From: Caulobacterales bacterium
Lineage (GTDB): Bacteria > Pseudomonadota > Alphaproteobacteria > Caulobacterales > Aquidulcibacteraceae
DNA: 52,500 nucleotides
Direction: 5' to 3'
Assembly: GCA_017303355.1 (NCBI GenBank)
Contig: JAFLCU010000002.1
Coordinates: 1-52,500, forward strand
The notes beneath the pieces were generated by a model. The model was not told where the DNA came from, searched no databases, and saw nothing but the letters and a program-made list of their open reading frames with translations. Within the stretch, counting starts at the first letter, position 1. The number at the start of each line of letters is the position of its first letter. The translations under genes and the position numbers were made by a program. Positions 15,859 through 22,367 of this stretch are shown piece by piece.

Positions 15859-16607
15859 GCCGCACCGCCTTCGGCCACACCAAGCAATTCCGACTCGACG
15901 TATTCGATACCGCAGTTGCGGTGCTTGAAAGGTCCATCGCCCTCTTCGCAAAGCACGCGCTCGGCTTCAGCCTCGGCTTCGTTGTCCGACGTGCCTTCAA
16001 GAACTATTTCCCAGACATTCCACTCGGTGAGCGTGACGCGGTAGCTGTTGAGGGGCGCGCTCATTGCGCACCCCCTTGGCCGATAGTAGGCGCGGTCGCC
16101 TCCCTCGCGGATGTCTGCGCCAGTTGCGTGAATGAGGCTCTCGACATGCTCGATGAGTTCGACGCGGTTTTCAGTGGATGGCGCCAGCTCAGGCAGATCA
16201 AAGCCGTCGACCTGACTGGCATTGAACACCCATGAGGCGCGGGCGAACATGACCTTGTCGGCGCTTGCCTCGCCGGTCGCTTCATCGGTGCGGGTGACAT
16301 CTAGGTCTTTATAGAAGACGATCGGACTGCCGCGCTCGCCTTTGCGTACTTGGGCCCCCTTCTCCTGCCATTGCTTGTAGGTGCCCCAGATGGGCGCTGA
16401 GAACCTTTGGCGCTCGGCCGACATCCAGAGCGAGAGGACGTTCACGCCTTGATACGCGTTGTTCGTGAGCACGTTCTTCGGGCGATGCAGTGCGCCGCCC
16501 GCGCGGCGCCATGGCATTTCCCATTCGGCGACGCCGGCTTCGATGGCGGTCACGATCTGGTCGGTGATGGTCTGGTGTATATCGAACTGTGATGCTTCTG
16601 TTTTCAT
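15855..16607 (-). CDS. ArdC-type antirestriction N-domain fused to a DpnD-like protein
   Basis: The protein has 250 residues from the ATG at 16607, which has a strong AGGAGG site. Residues 1-180 are the ArdC N-terminal ssDNA-binding domain (FDIHQTITDQIVTAIEAGV, WEMPWRR, NAYQGVNVLSLWM, IWGTYKQWQEKGAQVRKGE). The ArdC metallopeptidase domain should follow DRAYYRPRG but is missing. Instead the frame runs directly into MSAPLNSYRVTLTEWNVWE, a 69-residue DpnD/PcfM-like protein that keeps its own ATG (16064) and a GGGGGTG ribosome site. An internal deletion best explains this. The short protein may also be made separately. Confidence 0.8.
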   Translation of the reverse strand: MKTEASQFDIHQTITDQIVTAIEAGVAEWEMPWRRAGGALHRPKNVLTNNAYQGVNVLSLWMSAERQRFSAPIWGTYKQWQEKGAQVRKGERGSPIVFYKDLDVTRTDEATGEASADKVMFARASWVFNASQVDGFDLPELAPSTENRVELIEHVESLIHATGADIREGGDRAYYRPRGCAMSAPLNSYRVTLTEWNVWEIVLEGTSDNEAEAEAERVLCEEGDGPFKHRNCGIEYVESELLGVAEGGAA

Positions 16608-16912
16608 CGGTCCTCCTAGCCTTGAGAGTTTTGGTGGCCGCCCACTGCGGCCTGACGGGGCATTGTTGCAGGCGGGTTGGACGAACGCTGCACCACGCTC
16701 CGTGGGGAACGGGCGACTCGGGAGCGAGGCGGAGCTGAGCGAACGGAGCGGGCTGCCCGTTGCAGCGGGCGTCACACGGCTGCATGCCCCGATCAGTCAG
16801 GCTGCTGTGTGGTCACGAGCGAAGGTGCAGGAGGACAGCAGAAGCCGTGACGAGAAGCCCGTCACACCGGAGGAACGGCGCAACGGGCCTTGCTCGGATG
16901 GCAACGGGGCGC
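16608..16912. other. 305-nt non-coding leader between DUF736 and the ardC fusion
   Basis: No gene was found here on either strand. It is GC rich with short inverted repeats, for example GTGAC (16847-16851) with GTCAC (16861-16865) and another GTCAC at 16812-16816. It would form the 5' leader of the ardC-fusion transcript. A structured RNA is possible but not shown. Confidence 0.35.
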
Positions 16913-17245
16913 TTAGGCGGCCGTTTTTGCTTTTGTTGTCCGCTCCCAGACGAGCAAGAAGCCAGTGCCCTGCTTCGGCTGCACGAGGCGGCAGAAGATG
17001 GGCCTAGCGAAGGTCGGGTCATCAAGCTTCACGTCGTAATAGACCGTGCCGCTTCCTTTGCCGGCTTTGCGCCAGGCTGCGCCCAGCTCAATCTCATCGC
17101 CCGTGTACACGCGGTACGCCGGTGCTTTGGGTGAGGCTGCGTCTGCGATCGGCTCGAAGACGACCTTGTCAGATCGGAAGAACAGCGTGCGGGTGTGGCC
17201 GATAAGGGTTCCGTCCGCGCTCTCGGTGAAACGTCCAATGATCAT
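16913..17245 (-). CDS. DUF736 protein (first copy)
   Basis: The 110-residue protein belongs to DUF736, common on alphaproteobacterial conjugative and mobilisable plasmids and of unknown function. It has IIGRFTESADGTLIGHTRTL at the start and AYRVYTGDEIELGAAWRKAG in the middle. It is paralogous to the gene 18 nt upstream. A GGAGGG ribosome site precedes the ATG. Confidence 0.85.
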   Translation of the reverse strand: MIIGRFTESADGTLIGHTRTLFFRSDKVVFEPIADAASPKAPAYRVYTGDEIELGAAWRKAGKGSGTVYYDVKLDDPTFARPIFCRLVQPKQGTGFLLVWERTTKAKTAA

Positions 17246-17263
17246 CTTCGAGCCCTCCGCGGA

Positions 17264-17680
17264 TTAGGCGCTCTTGCGCTTACCAGCGCCGAGTGCGGGT
17301 TCGTCCAAACCTTCGGCTGCGGCCACCTGACCAGGCGTGACAGCGGGACGGGACGGGGCCTTCGATGGATCTGGAGCTTCCCAGGCCATCACGAACTCGT
17401 TGTTCTCCCCTTCCACGAGGATCGGGTACAGCGGCTGGCCATCATTGAATTGCGGGTCACGCAGCACGAGCGAGATGTATTTCTTGCCTTCGGCGCTGAG
17501 CTTATTCCATCCGGCCCCGAAATCGCTGCCGGTCGGGCCATAGACTCGGAAGTCGGGGCTTTCCTTGCTGCGCTTGGTGGACGGTGCGATCTCAACGTGA
17601 TCGACAGTGGTGCTGAGTGTACGGATGGAGCCCGACAGAATACCGGTGCTCGCATCCTTGGTGAAAATACCAAGTTGCAT
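17264..17680 (-). CDS. DUF736 protein (second copy)
   Basis: The 138-residue DUF736 protein has LGIFTKDASTGILSGSIRTL, DFRVYGPTGSDFGAGWNKL and YISLVLRDPQFNDGQPLYPI, aligning with the adjacent copy, plus an extra C-terminal tail of about 25 residues. It is the promoter-proximal gene of the DUF736-ardC-like operon. Upstream, 17681-17903 is non-coding, T-rich near the start and holds a short palindrome (CGTAA-TAG-TTACG) around 17746. Confidence 0.85.
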   Translation of the reverse strand: MQLGIFTKDASTGILSGSIRTLSTTVDHVEIAPSTKRSKESPDFRVYGPTGSDFGAGWNKLSAEGKKYISLVLRDPQFNDGQPLYPILVEGENNEFVMAWEAPDPSKAPSRPAVTPGQVAAAEGLDEPALGAGKRKSA

Positions 17681-17903
17681 CGTTGCTCTCTTTCTTTTCT
17701 TCTTTTTGTTGTTGTCTTGTTGGCAACGAAATTTGCGATAGCACCCGTAATAGTTACGCCAAGAGGAAAATTACGCTCGCGGTCAAATACGAAATGATGT
17801 TGCAGCCGACTTGATTGATTGTTGCGATGTGGGTGGATAAGTCGCGAGTTGCCTTATCGGTTTTGCACAGGTGGCGCCTACAACAAAGGCAACAGCTGGC
17901 GAC

Positions 17904-18089
17904 CTAAAATGTCCTGAGCGATTCAGTAAGGACACCATGCTTGCGCACATCCTCATTGTACTCATCGACGGCCTCTTTGTTCTCCTGATACCAGTGCTCG
18001 GCCAGTTCCTCGATCATCTCTGGTGGAAGCGGTGGACCATAGCGCTCGGCCCAGGGAATCCATTTGGGCTTCGAGGGATCGGACGTCAT
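17904..18089 (-). CDS. CcdA-like antitoxin without a CcdB partner
   Basis: The 61-residue protein ends in EHWYQENKEAVDEYNEDVRKHGVLTESLRTF (read in two parts), the CcdA C-terminal pattern that binds the CcdB gyrase toxin. It overlaps parE by 4 nt. No ccdB-like frame follows, only about 220 nt of non-coding sequence. It may be an orphan antitoxin, an anti-addiction factor, or an extra partner for the ParE toxin. Confidence 0.7.
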   Translation of the reverse strand: MTSDPSKPKWIPWAERYGPPLPPEMIEELAEHWYQENKEAVDEYNEDVRKHGVLTESLRTF

Positions 18090-18373
18090 CCGAATGCCTG
18101 TTCGACCTCGCGCGCCGAGTGCAGGACGCGCTCAACGCGTATCCCGCCATCTAGAACGCGATAGAAAATGTTGTACTGGCCGTGAGCGATGAGCCGCAGA
18201 CCGGGCACGATATAGTCGCGCGGAGCGCCGCGCTGTGGCGCTCTCGCAAGAGATGCGAGGGCTTCTTCAAGCTCTTTCAGGAAAGTAGCAGCACGCGCTG
18301 GATTGTCGGTTGCGATGAAGTCTTGAATGGCAATCAGATCGACCAAGGCCGCATCGGAGCTAACCACCACCAT
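18086..18373 (-). CDS. parE: ParE/RelE-type toxin
   Basis: The 95-residue toxin of the RelE/ParE superfamily has VDLIAIQDFIATDNPARAATFL, a conserved ALASLARAPQRGAPR strand-turn and the C-terminal YNIFYRVLDGGIRVERVLHSARE. ParE toxins inhibit DNA gyrase. Its start overlaps the parD stop by one base (TAATG), so translation is coupled. It stabilises the plasmid-like element by post-segregational killing. Confidence 0.88.
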   Translation of the reverse strand: MVVVSSDAALVDLIAIQDFIATDNPARAATFLKELEEALASLARAPQRGAPRDYIVPGLRLIAHGQYNIFYRVLDGGIRVERVLHSAREVEQAFG

Positions 18374-18633
18374 TACGCGCGCTCAGCCTTGTAACCATAC
18401 TTGGTCTCAAGGCGCGCATGAAGTTCTGCAAATGTCTGCTCCATCGGAACGCCAGGGCCGCTGTTGATGCCTTCCATGATGAGCGCGCGAAGTTCGTCAA
18501 TTCGATAATCCCGCTCGCGCTTTTCTCGCACGGCTTCGCGCACGAATTCGCTTGTCGTGGCGTAGTCGCCTGCCTGAATTCGGCTCTGAATGTACGCCTC
18601 TAGTTGAGGCGTCAGTGATACGTTGGTCGTCAT
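18373..18633 (-). CDS. parD: ParD-type antitoxin
   Basis: The 86-residue antitoxin has an N-terminal ribbon-helix-helix DNA-binding part (TNVSLTPQLEAYIQSRIQAG, ATTSEFVREAVREKRERD) and a C-terminal toxin-binding tail with MEGINSGPGVPMEQTF. The GAGGAG ribosome site is good. As in other parDE operons, it is first and should repress its own promoter. Confidence 0.88.
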   Translation of the reverse strand: MTTNVSLTPQLEAYIQSRIQAGDYATTSEFVREAVREKRERDYRIDELRALIMEGINSGPGVPMEQTFAELHARLETKYGYKAERA

Positions 18634-18809
18634 GGCAAGCTCCTCTCTTCATCAGAGAATAACAAAGAATGTCAAAAATTGGCTGACCAACCCGCGCAAC
18701 ATTATTGCTTTCTTCGGCGCTGCCACACGGCGCTTGTTGGCGGTCAGCCGCGCAATGCTAATCTCTGTGCACGGTACAGGCAGGGATGCCGATGACCGTC
18801 AAGGATATG

Positions 18810-18850
18810 AACGGCGGCAGTTGTGCGCAGCTGCTGCCGTTTTCCCTTTT
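18810..18850 (+). terminator. Plus-strand Rho-independent terminator 1
   Basis: AACGGCGGCAG (18810-18820) pairs with CTGCTGCCGTT (18831-18841) over 11 positions with one G-T pair, followed by TTTTCCCTTTT. No gene on the plus strand ends here. Confidence 0.65.
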
Positions 18851-18851
18851 C

Positions 18852-18888
18852 AAGCGGCGATCATCACCCCGGCGGTCGCCGCTTTTTT
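18852..18888 (+). terminator. Plus-strand Rho-independent terminator 2
   Basis: AAGCGGCGA (18852-18860) pairs perfectly with TCGCCGCTT (18876-18884), and six T residues run from 18883. With the hairpin just before it, it forms a tandem terminator. The 380-nt gap 18634-19013 holds no convincing protein gene, so a small RNA upstream is possible; TTGGCG and TAATCT spaced 16 nt apart near 18746-18773 could be its promoter. Confidence 0.7.
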
Positions 18889-19013
18889 ACGACGTGACAG
18901 TTCGCGTGCGACTTCCGATAAGTGGTTCATCCAGCTGGAAAATCGCTCTCTCATTTAACAGAACAATTGATGAGCGAAGAAGCTCATGCGGACCGCCCGC
19001 GCGCCCGGACTGT

Positions 19014-19958
19014 TCAGTATCTGAGCTTGATGTATTCCGAGACGGAGAACGCGGGCATCCAAGGCTCGCTCCTCGCCTTGTTCATCAGATCCCAATACAT
19101 TTCTTTCGCGAGCGGGTTGGTGATCGCATCCGGAATGTGGAAGCGATACATTGGTGCAGGCTCAACCCTGTGAAACGAGCGCGCGAACTCGGGTCGCAGA
19201 TACTCGTAGATGCCCCACCGCAGATTATTCAGATGTTCTGCGATGGTGCTTGAGTGATAGGCGAAAATATCCCGGTGGAACCACTCGTAGAAATCGTCGA
19301 GCGCAAGGTATGCCTGCCCCTCATCGATCTCGTGGCCATTTTCGCGCACGAGTTTTCGAACGCCATGCACGGTTTGCGATAGGCGAGTAAAGTTGTGCTT
19401 CGCGATATCACCACACAGCTTAAACAAGCGAATGCGGCTCGCCCTGACGTCCAGTTCAAGGTTTATTGCAGAGAGCCACACCTTCTCGACCAAAGCATCG
19501 GCTTCCAACCACGCCCTGAAGTCGTCAAGCGGCTTTTTGATTGCGCTCGCATCGGGGTTGAGCTGCGGGTCCGCACAAACGTGCGCCAGATAGAGCAAAT
19601 GGGTTCGATCGGTTGAGCGCGCTGTTGGTGTCGGCGTCGGCAGATCAAACGGCGCCCCACTGGCGAGGCCGAGAAAGTCGCCCAATAGAATATTGAAGAG
19701 CCGCATATGACTTGATGTGTTGAACATCAGGATGATGTCATGCGTGCGCTCCGGCTTCACAAACATCTCATAATTGACCATGTCGTTGATCATGCCCCAG
19801 GCGGCGTTCAGAATGATCGCTTCCTGCTCCGCCCTGCAGAACGTTGGTGTGGATGCTACGCCGCTATTTCTACTCACCATATCCGCCAGACTTTCCGCGC
19901 TTTCCGATTTCGAACATTCGTACTTTCCGATACGGACAGCACACTGCTTGAAGTGCAC
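19014..19958 (-). CDS. Island protein of unknown function
   Basis: The 314-residue protein is read from a GTG at 19958 preceded by AAGGTAAGGA; an ATG at residue 27 is an alternative. It is soluble, mostly helical and rich in aromatic and charged residues, with no recognised motif. Examples are HNFTRLSQTVHGVRKLVREN, then YEWFHRDIFAYHSSTIAEHL. It lies between parD and the iteron region on the minus strand. Confidence 0.65.
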   Translation of the reverse strand: MHFKQCAVRIGKYECSKSESAESLADMVSRNSGVASTPTFCRAEQEAIILNAAWGMINDMVNYEMFVKPERTHDIILMFNTSSHMRLFNILLGDFLGLASGAPFDLPTPTPTARSTDRTHLLYLAHVCADPQLNPDASAIKKPLDDFRAWLEADALVEKVWLSAINLELDVRASRIRLFKLCGDIAKHNFTRLSQTVHGVRKLVRENGHEIDEGQAYLALDDFYEWFHRDIFAYHSSTIAEHLNNLRWGIYEYLRPEFARSFHRVEPAPMYRFHIPDAITNPLAKEMYWDLMNKARSEPWMPAFSVSEYIKLRY

Positions 19959-20085
19959 AACACATCCTTACCTTCGCCAAGCCTGAATATCCTTGTGGAA
20001 GCATCCTAGCGGGGGTGTTCGAGGGGGCGGCAATGAGCCCCCTCGTTTCAATGTTGCTCTTCAGCTCTGGGATGCAGCGGTTGCC

Positions 20086-20130
20086 GTTAAAAGGGATTCA
20101 GTTAATTAGAGAAGTTAAAGCGTTAAGCCG
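20086..20130. other. AT-rich stretch beside the iterons (candidate unwinding element)
   Basis: A stretch with repeated GTTAA/TTAA words (GTTAAAAGG, CAGTTAATTAG, AAGTTAAAGCGTTAA) stands out in GC-rich surroundings just before the first iteron. Iteron origins usually have such an element beside the initiator sites. No clear DnaA box was found. Confidence 0.45.
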
Positions 20131-20180
20131 CGCGGCGATGCTCAATCGTGCAGGTACGTCAGTGGCTTAGCGGTGCGCCG

Positions 20181-20688
20181 TGCACCCGTTCCACCGATGA
20201 TTTGCACCCGATGTGCCGATAGTCGCGCACCTGTTCTACCGATAGCGGCTGCACCTGATAGACCGATAGGCGAGCCGTTTGGCTCCCTCCGCGCCCTGCA
20301 CTCAATCCCCGATATTCTGCACCCGATATACCGATAGATTTGCGGCTAAGTGCTTGAGAAACCTCACAGCCGATCGCGCCGGGTGCGCAGGTCCGCACGC
20401 TCGATCACAGCATTGCTGCTTCCTGCCGCTGCCCCTGCACTCGATATACCGATAGGCATTCGCCGTAAGTCACTGACGATGCTGCAAACTGCTCGCGTGC
20501 TCGGCGCGGCTTTCTGCATTTGTGGGCGCATAAATTCCTACATCGCGCGCTCTGCACCCGATATACCGATAGGCACTCCGCTTAACCCATTGAGTTTGCT
20601 GACAGGCGGTTGCCAGTCGCCGCACGCTTTGTGGGATTGCAGAATTATGGGCTTCTGGCCCGCGCCGCTGCACCCGATGTACGACTAC
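20181..20688. repeat. Iteron array, candidate replication origin (oriV)
   Basis: Nine copies of a 20-bp repeat lie in the same orientation. Exact TGCACCCGATATACCGATAG copies are at 20318-20337 and 20553-20572, one near-exact copy is at 20436-20455, and variants are at 20181, 20203, 20226, 20250, 20297 and 20669. The first four are spaced 22-24 bp, about two helical turns. They lie directly downstream of repA, the usual place for RPA-type initiators. Octamer repeats of the partition type are interspersed at 20512 and 20629. The region 19959-20691 has no gene. Confidence 0.85.
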
Positions 20689-20691
20689 CGC

Positions 20692-21792
20692 TTAGAGAGC
20701 GGGGCTCGTGGTCTCTTTGTGCACGCGGATGAAGTCGGACGGCTCTCGGCCGTCAGAAAGCCAGCGCGCCCAGGTGGACTCGAAGCCGCGTGGATTGCGC
20801 CCGCTGTCGATCCAGGCCGTGCGCGCTTCGTCACGCGCCTGCGCCAGCTGACTGCCGAGTGAACCGCTGTGCACGGCCGGCACTGGTTCAACCGCCGCCA
20901 TGTGCGCGCGTGCAATGAAGTACACTGCCTCCGAGCCGTCCTTGGTCTTGGTGAGGCTCATGTGATAGCGCGGCATGTCATTGCGCTTTACGAGCCGCCG
21001 CAGACGCACTGCGAAATTCCGCAAGCCTTCTTCGCTGCCGGTCTTCTGATGAAGCACCTCGAAGCGACAGGTCCAGCCTTGCGCCTGATCACCGGCATGC
21101 TTCCGCGCGATGCGATAGAGCACGCGCTCAAGCCCGCCCTTCAGCAAGAACCATTCCCGGTCGAGCGTCAGGACGCCCTTCCCTGACATGAGGCCCTTGA
21201 ACAGCCAGTTCGAAACCCGCAGCTCTAGCGTTTTAAGCTGCTCAGGCTCATCCGCCTCACGGCCCTCGCCTTCGACTTCGGCGAGCCAGTTGAACATGGC
21301 GATCCGGTTTTTACCGCCACGGATGTTGGTCTCGATGGTTGTGGTCTTCAGCCGCTTGATAGCGGCCATGAGGTCTTGATAATTCTTGCCGCCGGTTTCG
21401 CGCGCGATGCTTTTCAAAAGTTCGTAGGGCGAGACGTGGATGCTCGGGCCGAAATCATTGTCGCCGGCGTCACGCGCCGCCACGATCTTGGAGATGCAAT
21501 AGATGAGCACGTCCGCGTCCCAGATGGTCGCCATGCCGTGCTCGGGATGTCCCGTGACCTTGATCCAGACACTGCCGTCCGCGCTCTCGTACTCGATGGG
21601 GCGCAAGCGCTTGCGCTTCGCGATCGCGAAGAACGGCCGCTCCATCATGTCGGGGTGGTCTTTCGGCGCGTAGTCGATCAGGTCCGCGATGAAGAAGTCG
21701 CGGATGGGATGCGGGTCGGTACGCGTTGCGGGCGTTGAAAAGCTGCTCTTTGAAACCACAGCCGAGAATGCCAGAGCGTCAATATGCGGCAA
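20692..21792 (-). CDS. repA: Replication initiator protein A (RPA family)
   Basis: The 366-residue protein belongs to the RPA plasmid initiator family: RDFFIADLIDYAPKDHPDMM, WIKVTGHPEHGMATIWDADVLIYCIS, then YELLKSIARETGGKNYQDL and WFLLKGGLERVLYRIARKHAG (quoted in parts). It would bind the iterons downstream and start replication. The frame opens with TTG at 21792; the conserved part begins near residue 29, and a GTG at 21759 is an alternative. It looks complete, so the integrated element may keep replication ability. Confidence 0.9.
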   Translation of the reverse strand: MPHIDALAFSAVVSKSSFSTPATRTDPHPIRDFFIADLIDYAPKDHPDMMERPFFAIAKRKRLRPIEYESADGSVWIKVTGHPEHGMATIWDADVLIYCISKIVAARDAGDNDFGPSIHVSPYELLKSIARETGGKNYQDLMAAIKRLKTTTIETNIRGGKNRIAMFNWLAEVEGEGREADEPEQLKTLELRVSNWLFKGLMSGKGVLTLDREWFLLKGGLERVLYRIARKHAGDQAQGWTCRFEVLHQKTGSEEGLRNFAVRLRRLVKRNDMPRYHMSLTKTKDGSEAVYFIARAHMAAVEPVPAVHSGSLGSQLAQARDEARTAWIDSGRNPRGFESTWARWLSDGREPSDFIRVHKETTSPAL

Positions 21793-21908
21793 CCCTCATT
21801 CGAAGCCACAAACGACAGCGGCGTTTTCCAATCAAGAAACACGAAGCCCGCCAGACGACCTGACAGCGGCGTGTACCGCCGCTATAGTCTGCGAGTGAGG
21901 GGCAAACC

Positions 21909-22135
21909 ATGGATGCAAAACCGCTAGCGCTTGGCAAGATCGTGAGTGAACGGCAGCGATTCATTGTGCCGATCTATCAACGAACCTATTCGTGGACCGT
22001 CAAAGATCAGCTCGACGCGCTGTTCGATCAGATCGAGGACAAGCCAACGAGCGGCTTTCGACCGGCAAAGTCCAGTTCTCGCACTACATGGGTGCCCTGC
22101 TGCTGATCCCCGAGCCCGCAGCCGCACCTTGCCGG
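21909..22135 (+). pseudogene. Frameshifted N-terminal remnant of a DUF262 (GmrSD-like) gene
   Basis: The frame starts MDAKPLALGKIVSERQRF and has the DUF262 hallmark VPIYQRTYSW. After QIEDK the similarity moves to another frame (ANERLSTGKVQFSHYMGALL), so there is one frameshift near 22045. It then stops altogether near 22135, where the cbb3 cargo begins. DUF262 proteins are NTP-dependent nucleases in GmrSD-type restriction. Only about 75 of 500 or more residues remain. Confidence 0.75.
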
Positions 22136-22190
22136 AGACGCTCACGGCTCGGGTGTAGCACCGTCACGTCGAGTCGCATCGAGCGTGTGC

Positions 22191-22367
22191 TCATTCCCGG
22201 TGCGTTGCGTGCGCCTCATTCGGCGTCGGCGTCTCCTCTTCAATCAAGACACGCGCGGCGGCGCCATCAAGGTCCTCGTACTGGCCGCTCCTGAGCGCCC
22301 ACATGAAGGCGAAGAGCCCTGCAAGACCCATGAGGAGCGCGATCGGAATCAGAAAGAAAAAGCTCAT
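22191..22367 (-). CDS. ccoS: cbb3 oxidase maturation protein CcoS
   Basis: The 58-residue protein MSFFFLIPIALLMGLAGLFA... has one membrane helix followed by WALRSGQYEDLDG, the CcoS signature. CcoS is needed for haem and copper insertion into cbb3 oxidase. The ATG overlaps the ccoI stop by 4 nt (ATGA), and it is the last gene of the cco cluster. The stop at 22191 lies about 55 nt from the DUF262 remnant, so it marks the cargo border. Confidence 0.88.
   Translation of the reverse strand: MSFFFLIPIALLMGLAGLFAFMWALRSGQYEDLDGAAARVLIEEETPTPNEAHATHRE

Noticed and set aside
18786..19253. Plus-strand frame starting MPMTVKDMNGG
   Set aside because: It runs through two strong terminators and into the antisense of the 314-residue gene, so a protein of this length is unlikely.
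20159..20398. Minus-strand open frame of 79 codons
   Set aside because: It is a translation of the iterons; the repeated peptide pattern follows the DNA repeat.
20350..20862. Plus-strand open frame of 170 codons
   Set aside because: It runs through iterons and into the antisense of repA, with no domain and no ribosome site.
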